Positions 21,654-32,712 of a stretch of DNA of 64,000 nt are shown piece by piece. This stretch comes from Neurospora tetraspora (Eukaryota > Ascomycota > Sordariomycetes > Sordariales > Sordariaceae): the NCBI RefSeq assembly GCF_033439725.1, contig NW_026944383.1, positions 1,550,001-1,614,000 of the forward strand, read 5' to 3'. Within the stretch, counting starts at the first letter, position 1. Each line of letters starts with the position of its first letter. The position numbers and the translations under genes were made by a program. Below the pieces are notes generated by a model. It did no database searches, was not told where the DNA came from, and worked only from the letters and a program-made list of their open reading frames with translations.

Positions 21654-24067
21654 ATGGCCGCAACGCGATATAACTCGGGCGACCTCCGAAGGCAGGTCGG
21701 GTCGCCGCGTGCAAAGAACCGCGGTATGTCCTCAACGTAGTCCCGGTCTCGGTCGTCGTTCTATCGCAGGCGTGTCCCGCTAACCGGTTTGCTCCTGAAG
21801 ACACCAAGGAAACACTCTGCCGCAATGTTGTTATCTACGGACATTGCCGATGGGAGGATTCTGGATGTACCTTCAACCATGACCAGAACAAGGCATCCGG
21901 CTCACAGGCCGACCTGTAAGTCTTATCCCAACTCTGTTTACCTCTGCATGCTGTGTTAGCGGGGAGTTATGCGCCTGGGTTTTGGAACGGGATTGCAACG
22001 TCATGGAGCGGATATGTTTGTCGGTGTGCCTTGTTTGTTTCTGACTTTTGCGATAGCAACTCTAATCGAAGAGTCTTCAATGTCGAATCCCCATCCTTTA
22101 CGCCAGCTAACCAGCAGCAACCAGCTGGAAAGAAGTCCACTTTTTCCTCCCAAGCTGCGAGTGCTGCCCCATTCACCCCAAGGGGAGTTGGCAGTAAGTG
22201 TCCCAGGGCGGTTCTGAGGCCTACACGGATGATCAAGCAATGTCTAACTCGGCCATAGCATCCACGCCGACTCTACAACAACCGGGTGATTCGACCATAT
22301 TCAATCCAGCGGCTATCAGAGAGTTTACCCCGCAAAATTACGATGTCGGCAACACGGTAAGTCATATGTCGAATGTTGGCAGATGGCCTTTGCTCACAGT
22401 CGTCGGCAGATATCGCAGAATGGGGCACAAAACGTCACTCAGGACGGTGGTCTTTACAGCGACCCCTTCTCGATAAGTTCACTGGGTCAAACTATGCCGC
22501 CAACGGGCCAATACAACCCATACGCAAACGACCCAAACAATCTGGCCGGTGCTGGGGCAGGATTATATCAGCCCGCGGGTTTTGGCAATGGGCTTGTCCA
22601 TCCACCTAACTACCATCTCTATCAACCACCATCCGAGCTGTATCGTCCAAGCCTTCAACCTTATCAGCGAACTACGTACGACTTCTTCATCCCGAAGGAT
22701 AGGCGAGAAAACTTGCAGAAGAAACTGTTCCATATGCAGCAATTACTACCAAGTGAGTCCACAACCTCTTCAATGGAGATCGGTCACTAACCGCCTTAGA
22801 TTCCGGGCTTCCTAATCTTGATCGCTGGCACTCGCTCTTCCCTCTCGATACAAAGGCTACGAGGAACTCCACTTGCTTTGGCTATCCTAGTTGGATGTAC
22901 AAAGCACAGAACAACAAGAATGGGAGACACTTCGCCTTGAGACGTATCGAAGGTAATGAAATGCCCAGTTTCCGGCTCTGCGAATAACACTTCACTAACC
23001 CGGCTCTGGCAGGTTACCGCTTGACCAACGAAAAGGCCATCCTCAACGTTACCAAGGAGTGGAAAAAGGTCATCAACGCAAATATTGTTACCGTACACGA
23101 AGCATTTACTACCGAATTCTTTGGCGACAGCTCTCTGATCTTCGTTTATGACTTTCACCCTCTTTCGGAAACACTCTACGACCATCATTTTCCACCAAAC
23201 AACGGCCACAACAGATTACGGAATACGAACAAGATTCCTGAAAACGTTTTATGGAGCTATGTGTGCCAAATAGCAAACGCGCTGTTGGCCATCCACAATG
23301 CCAAGCTGGCCGCCCGCTGTCTGGAGTTGAGCAAGATCATCTGGGAAAACAACCGCATTCGGCTTGCGGCGTGCTCAATCCTCGATGTACTGCATCATGA
23401 CAGCCCCAATCGCAAAACGATTGAGGAGCTGCAACAAGAGGATTTTGTCAAGTTTGGTAGAATCATTCTTGCTCTGGCCACGAACACCCCGACGCTCAAT
23501 TTCAGCAACATTGACACTGCTCTGGCTACCATGGCGCCGCGCTATTCGACACAATTGAAGGGAGTCTTGGAATGGCTCATCAAGCCTTCTGCTCCAGGGG
23601 AAACCAAGACGGTTGAGACCCTTCTTGGCGGAATGACAACACACCTCGCGAACTTTGCCAATTTTGTCATGCAGGAGTCCGATGAAAAAGAATTTCATCT
23701 TATGAGGGAGTTGGAGAATGGCAGGATTGCCCGCCTCATGTTCAAACTGTCTGTTGTTAATGAGCGGGGTGATTCCTGCGGAGTGCACAACTGGTCGGAA
23801 ACCGGAGAGCGCCTCCTCCTAAAGCTATTCAGGGATTATGTTTTCCACCAAGTGGATGCCGACGGAAAGGCTCGGCTCGACACGAATCACTACCTTAGTT
23901 GCTTGAGCAAGCTCGACGCCAGCTCCGAAGAACAGATCTTGCTCACCAGTCGCGACAATGCCACGGTTTTCGTGGTCAGCTACAGGAGTATACGACAGAT
24001 GTTGGATCGTGCGTATGGCGAGCTTGGAAAGGAAAGTAAACCCAACACGACGGGGGCTACCATCTAG
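21654..24067 (+). CDS. pan3: PAN2-PAN3 deadenylation complex subunit PAN3
   Basis: Seven exons can be traced: 21654-21723, 21801-21915, 22057-22193, 22259-22356, 22410-22752, 22800-22952 and 23013-24067. They total 1971 nt, or 656 residues, with matching phases and GT-AG borders throughout. PAN3 recruits the PAN2 nuclease to poly(A)-binding protein for the first phase of mRNA poly(A) shortening. The N terminus has a CCCH zinc finger (C30, C39, C46, H50). A PAM2 motif, STIFNPAAIREFTP (residues 119-132), binds the MLLE domain of poly(A)-binding protein. After a Pro/Tyr-rich linker come the pseudokinase domain (for example FHPLSETLYDHHF), a coiled coil and the C-terminal knob ending near DRAYGELGKES. 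The acceptor of exon 5 could instead be nine bases downstream. The exon structure was inferred by eye. Confidence 0.96.
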
Positions 24068-24912
24068 CATCCAAAGCCTTTCAGACTGCATTTTCTGCCA
24101 AGATATCGAAGCAAGAAGGAGCAGAGTTCGCGGTCGTGCTCATCTGCGTTGCCGTAATATTTCACTGGGCTCCACGTGTTTGGCCACGGCCAAGATTTGG
24201 GACCGAAGCTCAAGTGAAAGACTTGACGATAATAATGGATGTGGCAGCCCGATCAAAGCGAGCTTGGCCTACCAGGGAAGCGAAGAGGAGGGATTTAGGA
24301 GAAGGGGAAATGTGACTAAGAGATGGAAAGTGGTTAACAGCGATGAGCAGATCATATTAGACAGCGAACTAGAAAACAAACTCAGAAAACGTGCCCATTT
24401 CCGAGCCATCTGCCCAAGCGTTCTAATTCCACTCGGAGATGCTTGATGGGAAAATGCACGGCTGCTAGACGGTTCCTGGAGCCAAGGGACGTTCTTGGAC
24501 GGGCATGTGTTGCCTTCCGGGGCAATTTTGTATGGCTTCTTTTTCTCCATGTACCTCCCCATCTCACACTCCCCTGGTGGGTATCCTTGCTAGCTGGGGC
24601 CGATTTGAGTTCCTTCATGCTCGACATTGGGTGTCTGATCACCCAGCTCAACCAAAATGTCCCATGTCGCACCGTCCCATCTTTGAAAGGGGCGCAAATC
24701 ATGTCACAATGTTTGAGTCGTACCAGGTTTCTGTCCTGGAGTTTATCTTCCGCCCCTTTTCCTTTCGTCAAGTCGTTATCTCGTCCATTGCCGTCATTCG
24801 GTTTGCGAGGGTGACGGACGGCGTTCAGATTTCGTAGGTTGGTGTGATGTTTCAAATCAAGATGGGTCCAGGTTCATGATTTCTTTCTCCATACGAGAGG
24901 GTTTCCCTCTGC
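24068..24912. other. Intergenic region between convergent pan3 and lsm7
   Basis: This holds the two facing 3' UTRs. Short frames on both strands have no recognisable domain. I see nothing else in it. Confidence 0.5.
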
Positions 24913-25572
24913 TCAAGCTTCCTCCTCTTGCTGCGCGAAGGGGTTCGCAATCACCTCACTTCCGTCGACGGGGCTGATCACCACAAGGAGCGTGCCGCGC
25001 GCGACAACAAGTCCAAGGGGGCGGGTGGTTTCGTTGCCTTCTTCGTCTGTGGGACACAAGGGAGGTTAGTGACCTGACCAACCGACTGACCAAGAGAGAA
25101 CGAATGCGCCGGGCAGAGAAGGGAGGCAGGCAGGCAACAACTTTACCTCTAACAGCTTCCTGCACGTCATCCAGAACCAAGTTCATAAGCGCATCGTAAC
25201 CCTTGAGTGTACCGGTAACTGTTGTGTGTCGAAGACAAGAAGGGGTCTAGTGTCAGCAGAAGGACAAACAACAACAAACAAGGCTGTGGCTTGTTTTGTA
25301 GAAAAGCTTGTTGAGAGGACTCGGATATATGACGTACCTTCACGTCCACCGTTGAACTTGACAGTAATGCGCTGGTCCATGTACTTCTTGAGGTCGAGAA
25401 TGTTTTCCTTCTTGGGGCGCTCGCCGCGGTCACCGCCCTGAGCACCACCACCTCCTCCTCCCTGGCCACCACCGGCGCCGGAGCCGGAACCACCTGCTCC
25501 TCCACGGTTTCCTCCGCGACCGCCCCGGTAGCCGCCACCACCACGGCCGCCCCTGTTCCCTCTGTCTGTCAT
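24913..25572 (-). CDS. lsm7: U6 snRNA-associated Sm-like protein LSm7
   Basis: Three exons (25338-25572, 25147-25218, 24913-25046) encode 146 residues with consistent phases. LSm7 is a subunit of two heptameric rings: LSm2-8, which stabilises U6 snRNA in the spliceosome, and LSm1-7, which promotes decapping in the cytoplasm. The Sm1 motif reads LDLKKYMDQRITVKFNGGRE and continues into TGTLKGYDALMNLVLDD; the Sm2 motif is LGLVVARGTLLVVISP. The first 50 or so residues are a Gly/Arg-rich RGG-type extension ending in RPKKENIL, longer than the short N-terminal tail of yeast and human LSm7. The leader just before the ATG is a CAAA microsatellite. It converges on pan3, another mRNA-decay gene. Confidence 0.95.
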
Positions 25573-25573
25573 T

Positions 25574-25597
25574 GTTTTGTTTGTTTGTTTGTTTGTG
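25574..25597. repeat. TTTG/CAAA microsatellite in the lsm7 leader
   Basis: About five TTTG units on the plus strand read as CAAACAAACAAA in the lsm7 transcript and abut its start codon. This gives an unstructured, A-rich initiation context. Confidence 0.8.
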
Positions 25598-27004
25598 AAA
25601 TTGGTTCGGTATGCGCTGTGTGTTGCGCTGGCGGATGTGGTAAAGGAAAGGAAGTGGTTAAAAACCGAGACCGTTTGGGGTTGTCAAGTGTGTTTGTGAT
25701 GTTGGTGATGTCGTTCGGTGATGCGATTGTTGATCCAAGGTGTTGCGATGTCGTGGGGTTGGTCAGTCTGGGTCAGTCGCGTTTTGGCGTCTGCCATCCG
25801 CTGGAGTGACGCCTTGCTGCTTCCAGTCTCGTTCCCGTCGCTGCTGCTGAGTTTCTTCCACAACTGTGCTTTGCCAAGCACCCCGCTGTGGGGCTGCCAT
25901 CCGGATGTAAGTGCGGGTAGTGTGGATCCTAGAATTCCATCCCCGGACTGGCGATGCGACTCGCTAGATTGAGTGGCCCAAGCTCCCTTCAGCTTCTCTT
26001 CTGGAATCCAACCACGACCTTTGATTGAAACTTCTCACCTTTCACTTCTCAATCTCTCTTCATCCTTTCTTCATTCTTCAGATGTTGTCATCACCCCGCC
26101 AAAAAAACACTGTGAAATAATGGGTGCCATGAGTACCGATATTGATTTTCTGAGAAGACACGACCCGCCTGCTCATCCACTACGCTCACATCCCATGATC
26201 GTTTTAAATAAGTTCCCCGATTTTCAGTAACTCTGCAGCAGCAATGGTTGTTGGTCTCTTTGGATGAGCTTGTCAAAATCCCAGCATATCAGTAACCTGC
26301 TGCGGTTTTGAATGAACATGGACGCTGAGGGAATACTTCAGCTGGCCATCGTTCGGTTCTTGGTCCTGAGCAACGGGAATAACTGCTAATTGGAAGTCCA
26401 GGGGCTTTGACAAAAACTCGATTTCTCTCGGCAACATCCGAGAGCCATTGAACCAAGACGCAAGAGATATCCGCTCGCCGGGCCAAAGTAGGTCCTACCA
26501 AACTCCAAGCTTGCCCGGGATAACCGCGCAAAGTCGGTGTTACTATTTCATTGTCGGATACTTGACCACTCAGCCCCTCTATCCACTGACTACAAGTTTC
26601 CCTGGCTCGTTCCCCGACTGCTATCAAATCCCGAACACAAGGGAAGCATAGCCTCATTCACCTCACGATCTGCTCTCGACTATCAAACCTCCAGCTGTCG
26701 GGTTCCTACACCAGGTTGCATCACGCATGGTTCTGTACGCACCTGCACTTCCACCACCGATTTCCCTGATACCACTACCTACACTACAGCAGTTCACCGC
26801 AGTTTTGCCCTGTTTATGCGGGGCAGCCCCCGAGTCTACCCTGCTACGGCCAGGCCAACATCTGTAAGTTCGATTCGGAATCAAGACAGAACCCGGTGAA
26901 GATATATAACATTCACCCAAGCCGCACTATCAGGGAGTAACTCGACCCACGGTGTCCAGTCAAAACAGTTTCTCCTTTGCTTGGTTCTGCTGTGACGCCG
27001 CAAG
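25598..27004. other. Divergent intergenic region between lsm7 and the Cys-cluster gene
   Basis: This 1.4-kb stretch contains the upstream regions of both flanking genes. Overlapping short frames on both strands carry no recognisable domain. The stretch 26000-26100 is pyrimidine-rich, which is common upstream of fungal start sites. Confidence 0.5.
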
Positions 27005-28771
27005 ATGCCGGCAGGCGTACACAACAGGAAATCGGGGGATGCTCCCCCTGGGCCCTGCCCCTCTAAGCGCAAGAGAGACCTAGACGACAACGGCATCCCC
27101 GGCCTTGCTCGCCCTGACCGCATACCCCAACCACGGCCGCCACAGTCAGGTATGTTGTACTTGAAGAGGACCAGTATCCATTGAGCCGACACTTGGCGAT
27201 GAATTGGGTCCTGAAACTCTATTTCAAATCCCTGTTGCCTTACTGATTATCACTAGGTAATGCTACACCTATCAACTACCTTTCCGCTTCCGGAATCAAG
27301 ACATCAAGCCTCAAACTTCTTCGTGGGGATAACGGCGTGTTCAACGAGGTCATATCCCTTATAAACGACTATGAAGGTATGAAGAGAACTCTGCTGTACA
27401 GGCTCCGGAGCTAAAAGCATCCAAGGAGTCCTCAATCGACATGAAAGCCTTGCTGCAAACCTAGGGGCTAAGCTCAATGCACCTCGTCTACTACGAGCTA
27501 TGGAGAGTCTATTTGAAGGTGAAATCACAGTTTATCCCAAGATTCCTTTTGGACTGGATCAGCCATACAAGCCTAGCTGGCTGGACATCCTCGAATTTGC
27601 GGCTTCGAACCCTGGCCAGTTCAATCTCTCCACAATAAAGAGTGGTGGCCGGACCTGTCGCTTCTCCATGAAAAACGTAAACGTCGACGTCGAAATCACC
27701 GAGGATGACTGGCGGCTTATCACGTCCGGTGCTTTGGATCGTTTCAGCCTAGTTCCGCCCAAACCGTTGGAAGAGGATGAAAGAATCGAGTCGGTCACGC
27801 TAGATATAGTTCAGGACCGAGTTCACAGGATCATCCAAAAGGCAGACGAGATAGCTGCCAAAGCACGCCAACTGAACTATCACCTGGGCGGCCGCAGGGT
27901 TGCCATTGCAGCTCGCTATACGTTTCAGCACTCTTCAGAGTTGGACCAGCCCCCGACACGGCACAGAGAGCGGAAGCCCGATCCTGATCTCCGGCTTAAC
28001 TTACTGCAGCAGTTTCTGTCTCAAGCTTCCCAGCAAGCTTCCCAGCAAGCTTCCCAACAAGCGGAAACTTATAATACAGGAAAATCTGGCTCAAGTCCCT
28101 GTTTGGCATCTTCTAGTCATTCGCAGTCGCAATTAACGCCGGCTGTTATCGTCCAGTCACCAGCAACGACGACGCCGCATGGAACATTGGCTCCCCTTCA
28201 GCAACGTACTGGCTCGATCCATATGGAAAACTCGGTACCGCAAGATCCAGCGCGTCAACAACTGTCCTGGGGGTTCCGTGCTTTGGAACGCTACGCTGTC
28301 AGCCGATCCGTCATACGAGCTGTAGAGAAACTTGAGCGTGGAGCATCGATAAAACCTCCTTGTGACCGCTGCCGGCGGCTACAGATACCCTGTGTCAAAT
28401 ATATGGGCAGCGGTTGTCAAGGGTGCGCCGACTTCCGCGAACGATGTGACTGGCAAACAGTGACGCAGGATGAGAAGAATTGGGCTTTGAATGGTGTGGC
28501 AAGAACAGAGGCGTCAAAAGAGAGCAGCCCTGGAATGGCAACGGCGGCGGTAGCTGACAAAGGAGGGTCAAAATGCTCTCCCACGAGGACGGCAGATGCA
28601 AATGGGCTTGGCACCGGTTATCGTGTGAACATTCGGATTGGTGAGCTGACACATGTCATGGCGAATGGGAGAGCAGCAGCGGCAGAGGATGATAGGGAAG
28701 GAATCGGACGGCGTTCTGGTAAGGTCCTTCTACAGGAGAGTAAAGTCAAAGGACCGGATGCACGTCACTAA
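27005..28771 (+). CDS. Fungal protein with C-terminal six-cysteine cluster (DUF3716-like)
   Basis: Three exons (27005-27149, 27257-27376, 27426-28771) join with consistent phases to give 536 residues. The ATG at 27005 has an in-frame stop just upstream. The N terminus is basic (KSGDAPPGPCPSKRKR), a possible nuclear signal. The middle holds a conserved-looking block (LLRAMESLFEGEITVY and on through WLDILEFAASNPGQFNLS). A 12-bp repeat (28022-28057) encodes an ASQQ tract. Near the C terminus are six cysteines at about 401, 404, 411, 419, 422 and 429, spaced X2-X6-X7-X2-X6. That fits the Zn2Cys6 binuclear cluster spacing and also the fungal DUF3716 family, in which the cluster is C-terminal; I favour the latter. 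The function is unknown; a nuclear or DNA-binding role is only an inference. Confidence 0.8.
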
Positions 28772-29218
28772 ATGGGCGGCAGCAGCTGGGTTTTCAGAAA
28801 TTTCTGGCGTTAGCAGGCTTGTGTTAGGATGCCAATCAGGTGTATCATGTAGTTTATCATCGAGTTTCGGAGGAGTGCCGGTAGGATATCATACAAAAGG
28901 GGCCAACCTATACATCAAGAGGTGCCAGTGGCTTCATCAGCCACCTGAAAGAATCGAGATCAATAATTCGAAGATATATGTATATTTACTCTTAGAAATA
29001 CTCTTATTGTGACAACAACGCAAAACAAATAGCGAGACTGTCCAAACTATTTTCTTTCGCTTCAAACATGAACTACCTACCATTCGTCACCCTCTGAACT
29101 GCTAACAGAAGCCCCAAGAATGCGGTCTTTGCTTGTTACTTCATATCCACCAACATCCACCGACATCCAGTCCACATCCCTCTCCCCTTTCCCCCTCCGG
29201 TAAGGTAACCTCGTCCTT
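28772..29218. other. Short intergenic region, convergent 3' flanks
   Basis: This holds the 3' flanks of the Cys-cluster gene and the facing hypothetical gene. Nothing else is recognised. Confidence 0.5.
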
Positions 29219-29842
29219 TCACTGCAAACAACCCCAATACTTCGCAGCCTGAACCTGAAACCGCTCCTCCATGTCCAGACACCGCATCAGAATGGCGATG
29301 CGGATCTGCTCATCCCGCTCGTTGTCCGAGGGCGTGTAGAGGGTCGAGGAGCGGGAACGGGTGATGAACTCGTTTAGGGCGGTTTTGCCTTTGTTGTTGT
29401 TGTTGGCTTCCGTTGAGGGTTTGGGGTCGGTTGGTGATGGTTCTGACGTTGATGGCGAGGGCTGGTGTTGTTTATGGGGTTGTTGTTGCTGGGGTTGTGA
29501 TTGTTCTTGTTGTTCTGGGTCTTGTCCTGGTTCTGTGATTTGGTCTTGGACCTTTTGCTGGTCTTCTTGGTGGGCTTGTTGGTCGTCGGAAGACGGTTTG
29601 TGTTCATGATCAGGAGGGGACCGGGGCGGGGAGTGTGGTGGTGAATGGGGACCATGATGATGATTGGAATGCTGTTGGGATGGAGGAGTGATGGCCGAGG
29701 TCGATTCGAGCGAAGCTCGAGGAGTCAGTGATATGTTCGTCATGATCCCAGAAGTGGTGTTATCGACGAACGAGTTGAATGTGTTTGCACTGGAAGTTTC
29801 GTCGGAACTTGAAGTAGGCATCTTGGAGTTGGAAGGTTTCAT
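29219..29842 (-). CDS. Hypothetical low-complexity protein
   Basis: This is a 207-codon single-exon frame starting at the ATG at 29842. Residues 1-50 are Ser/Thr-rich, about 60-130 are a His/Pro/Gln/Ser low-complexity region, and the last 60 residues change to a more ordered composition (STLYTPSDNERDEQIRIAIL, then MRCLDMEERFQVQAAKYWGC). The structured tail suggests a real short domain rather than chance. I do not recognise the family. The low-complexity part also opens other frames, so the coding call rests mainly on the C-terminal segment. A non-coding alternative cannot be excluded. Confidence 0.5.
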   Translation of the reverse strand: MKPSNSKMPTSSSDETSSANTFNSFVDNTTSGIMTNISLTPRASLESTSAITPPSQQHSNHHHGPHSPPHSPPRSPPDHEHKPSSDDQQAHQEDQQKVQDQITEPGQDPEQQEQSQPQQQQPHKQHQPSPSTSEPSPTDPKPSTEANNNNKGKTALNEFITRSRSSTLYTPSDNERDEQIRIAILMRCLDMEERFQVQAAKYWGCLQ

Positions 29843-31200
29843 GTAATGCGGGATGTAGCCGTGCGGGAGGTGGCTGGTCTGCTGGCAGCTGGTGCCCCTC
29901 TATCTGTATGTCAGGGAGTCGTGTGTTTGAATGGCGGAACACCGCGCATATGATTGTTTACTATCGCTTGATGTTGACTTTAGGATATCATTGTAGTTGT
30001 TTCGCAAGTCAGTTGCGAATTGCCATTGGTGTTGTGGGTTTTCCTCGACGTTGTCCGCCCATCAGTGACCAGTGTCTCTCAGGTGGTCCGTCCGTTCATG
30101 AACTTTGACCTCTTATCTCGACATTTCACCACATCATCGAGTCATTTGGGGGAAGCGGCGACAACGGTGATTTTTCCAGTGCTTGGTTAGCATTTTAACA
30201 TATACAGATACAAGCACGTAGTGTAATCGTGGCATGCGAGGCTCGAGTATGGCGCCCTTGAGGTCGGAAGATGACGAAATTAGGAAGTGCCAACCGAAGT
30301 TCGCGCAATCAACTTTGCTCCTCATCCTTTGACTATCTAGTGAAAAAGTTGACCATAATTTGCCCCCATATCCTGAGTTCTGAAATGAAGCGTCATACGC
30401 AGAACCGATTGTCAGGGAGAGTGGGATGGCAACATCGTGGGGCCGAACTCTGGCAATGGGGTTTATGACATGTCCCAACCAGAACCTTGTAAACAATCCG
30501 AGATTTTGCCAGAATCATCAGTGGGATTAAAACAGAGCCAGAGAACTGCCATCATCATATTTTTCTTCTCAAGGTTTCTTGGGTGCGAATCTTGTTGGTA
30601 TCATGGCCCGGTATGAGGAGTCCACGTGGTCGACAGCCCGAACTCGCAACCGGTCAAGCTGAAGAGCTAATGAGCCAAGATATCTTTCGCCTTCCGCCAT
30701 GCTTGTCGTAGTTCCATCGTAAGTCACTGTCGAATACTTGTCTACTTCGTGTCTGTCTAACTTTTGCTGTGATTTCCCTTGGAGAGAGCCATCACAGGAC
30801 GAGATGGGGCGTGATTGCCTCAAGCTGCACAGGAAAGGTAGGACACGACGCCAATCAACACACGATGGCCAAAACTCACAAACTACGACACTACGACGTG
30901 GGACTCTGGATCTCTCAAGTAAAGGCGATAGCATATTCCCTTGGGTTAATGCGTATCAGTAGTCGGCTCGGCGCAAAGGTTGGGTCGTTGGGGCTGAGGC
31001 TTGCATCTACCCACCTATCTCTGATATCTCGCCCTCGAATCCGGGACTGACACTGGCGAATATCAAGTTCGCCCTATCTCCTGCTCTAGCAATGCCATAT
31101 AATCAGGTTGTTTCTTAATGAAGGGGACAGCAGTGAAGCATAGTGCACGATCGACGCGGCGTGTGTGGTCGAGGAGTGAACGTCAGTAGGCCCGAGGATC
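29843..31200. other. Intergenic region without recognisable genes
   Basis: Several frames of 60-120 codons occur on both strands (for example 30569-30934 minus), but none shows a domain, a codon pattern or a spliced continuation that I can support. Confidence 0.45.
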
Positions 31201-32712
31201 ATGTAATCCTCGGGTGGCACCAAAATGCCTGCAGTCGAGCATACCGGTTCCGACCCAGGCCGTCAGTCAGCCTGTCGTAGGAAGCTGTGTGTGGTATTTA
31301 CAAAGCAAGAAGGGGGTGAACATGGCTGTGGACTTGGTCGTGAATGACGACGAGGTAGTGGTCGCTTTGCGGGATGGCGGGCTTTCAAGTGATGATCACG
31401 AAAGTCCGGAACTGGCCTGGATGATGGCCTGCGAGATGCTCCAAAGCCCCGAACCGTGGTCTTTCCTAACGGCAAGTGCATCAAGCCATCTCATGTTCTC
31501 ACGAAAAAGGTGGAGAGGAGTGTTGGGAGTGCTGTGCGTATGTTGGAGCGGGCCGTTGTCCAAACACTCGCTCATAGCTTACTACAGCTTGGGGTTAAGA
31601 GCCCCCAGCCCAGCCTCCCCAGTCTCGAATAAATATCTTTTGTCGGTCCCAACCAACGTCCCCTTTTCCCTCTCGCAACCCGTGCAACCGCCATTTCCAC
31701 TCCCTCTCGCCATCACACATTCTCGGTGCGCGCACAACCACTCGACCACATCGGTCCATCCGTCGACCAGAGTCCAGCCAGGTCTCAATCCAGGCACGCC
31801 CAGAGCATCAAGGAATATCCATCCGCATCGCTGCTGTCTGCTTCCGCATTTGCCCGCGGGCCCCTTTCGAGTGTCTTGTCAGCCATCTGGCTGGAACCTG
31901 GACTTTGCACGTACTAGGTGAGTGATAAACTACCCCTGGCGTTCCAACCCGACCCTCCCTCTTTCTCTCCTCCACTCGACTTGCCTATTTCGCGCTCGCT
32001 ACCACTCCGGGCCTCGCTCCGCGTGTCCGTTCGCGCCTCACATCCCGTCCTTTCGCTCACTCAGCCTTTTCACCCCTTCACTTGTTTCCATCTCCGTCAA
32101 CCCCCCTCCTTGATTTTTCGGGAATGCGATTGTCAACAACATAACCTATCAAGCGACATCTATATACTCTGCACCACTTATTTGCATCCACACCCCCCGG
32201 CATTCTCGAGATATCTACCATTTACACTGCAGCTTTTTCATGCCCCATTGCCGTCTTCAAATTTTCCCACGTCAACAACAACCGGCAACACGACTGCTAA
32301 CCGCCATTGCACCCTTGGCTTAACGCGCAGATCTCTCTTCAGCGACACATCACATTTTCGGTTCTTCTGTCATTCCGAACCTACCTATGCACCAGTTGGA
32401 CCGTTTTCTTCTCTTGCCCGTCTGTTGCTCGTCTTTCGAAACTGCCTCGCTCCAAATCCCAGAGTAAAAGACAGACAGCCATTGCACCGCGTCGGCTTGT
32501 GCTCCTGCATCTGCGCCAGTTGGTTTGCGTGGGCCTCCCTCACCGTTGGGCCAAGCAATCTCACCGTGGAGCCGGTCGAGTTTGCCACGCGCCCATACTT
32601 AGTACCACTTCCGGAGAACAGTAGCGTCGGGTAACTTTTTTCTGTTACCACCTAACCCGGCAGCCCAAGGCTCACTCACTTGGCGCGTTGGTCGCCTCGC
32701 GAAACCGCGGCA
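31201..32712 (+). promoter_or_regulatory. Long pyrimidine-rich upstream/leader region of ash1
   Basis: About 1.5 kb of C- and T-rich DNA precedes the ash1 start. Two long overlapping open frames (31214-31921 and 31918-32634) reflect the scarcity of stops in C-rich sequence, and their Ser/Pro/Leu composition is not protein-like. A good donor GTGAGT at 31919 and an acceptor near 32661-32663, preceded by CTAAC, could bound an intron in the 5' untranslated leader. This is inference. Confidence 0.45.

Noticed and set aside
28022-28057. The 12-bp repeat in the Cys-cluster gene as a separate mobile or regulatory repeat
   Set aside because: Three in-frame units encoding Gln/Ser/Ala are an ordinary coding slippage product.
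31214-32634. Two long frames (about 235 codons each) upstream of ash1
   Set aside because: C-rich sequence has few stops; the products are dominated by Ser, Pro and Leu with no recognisable domain, and the region fits a leader.
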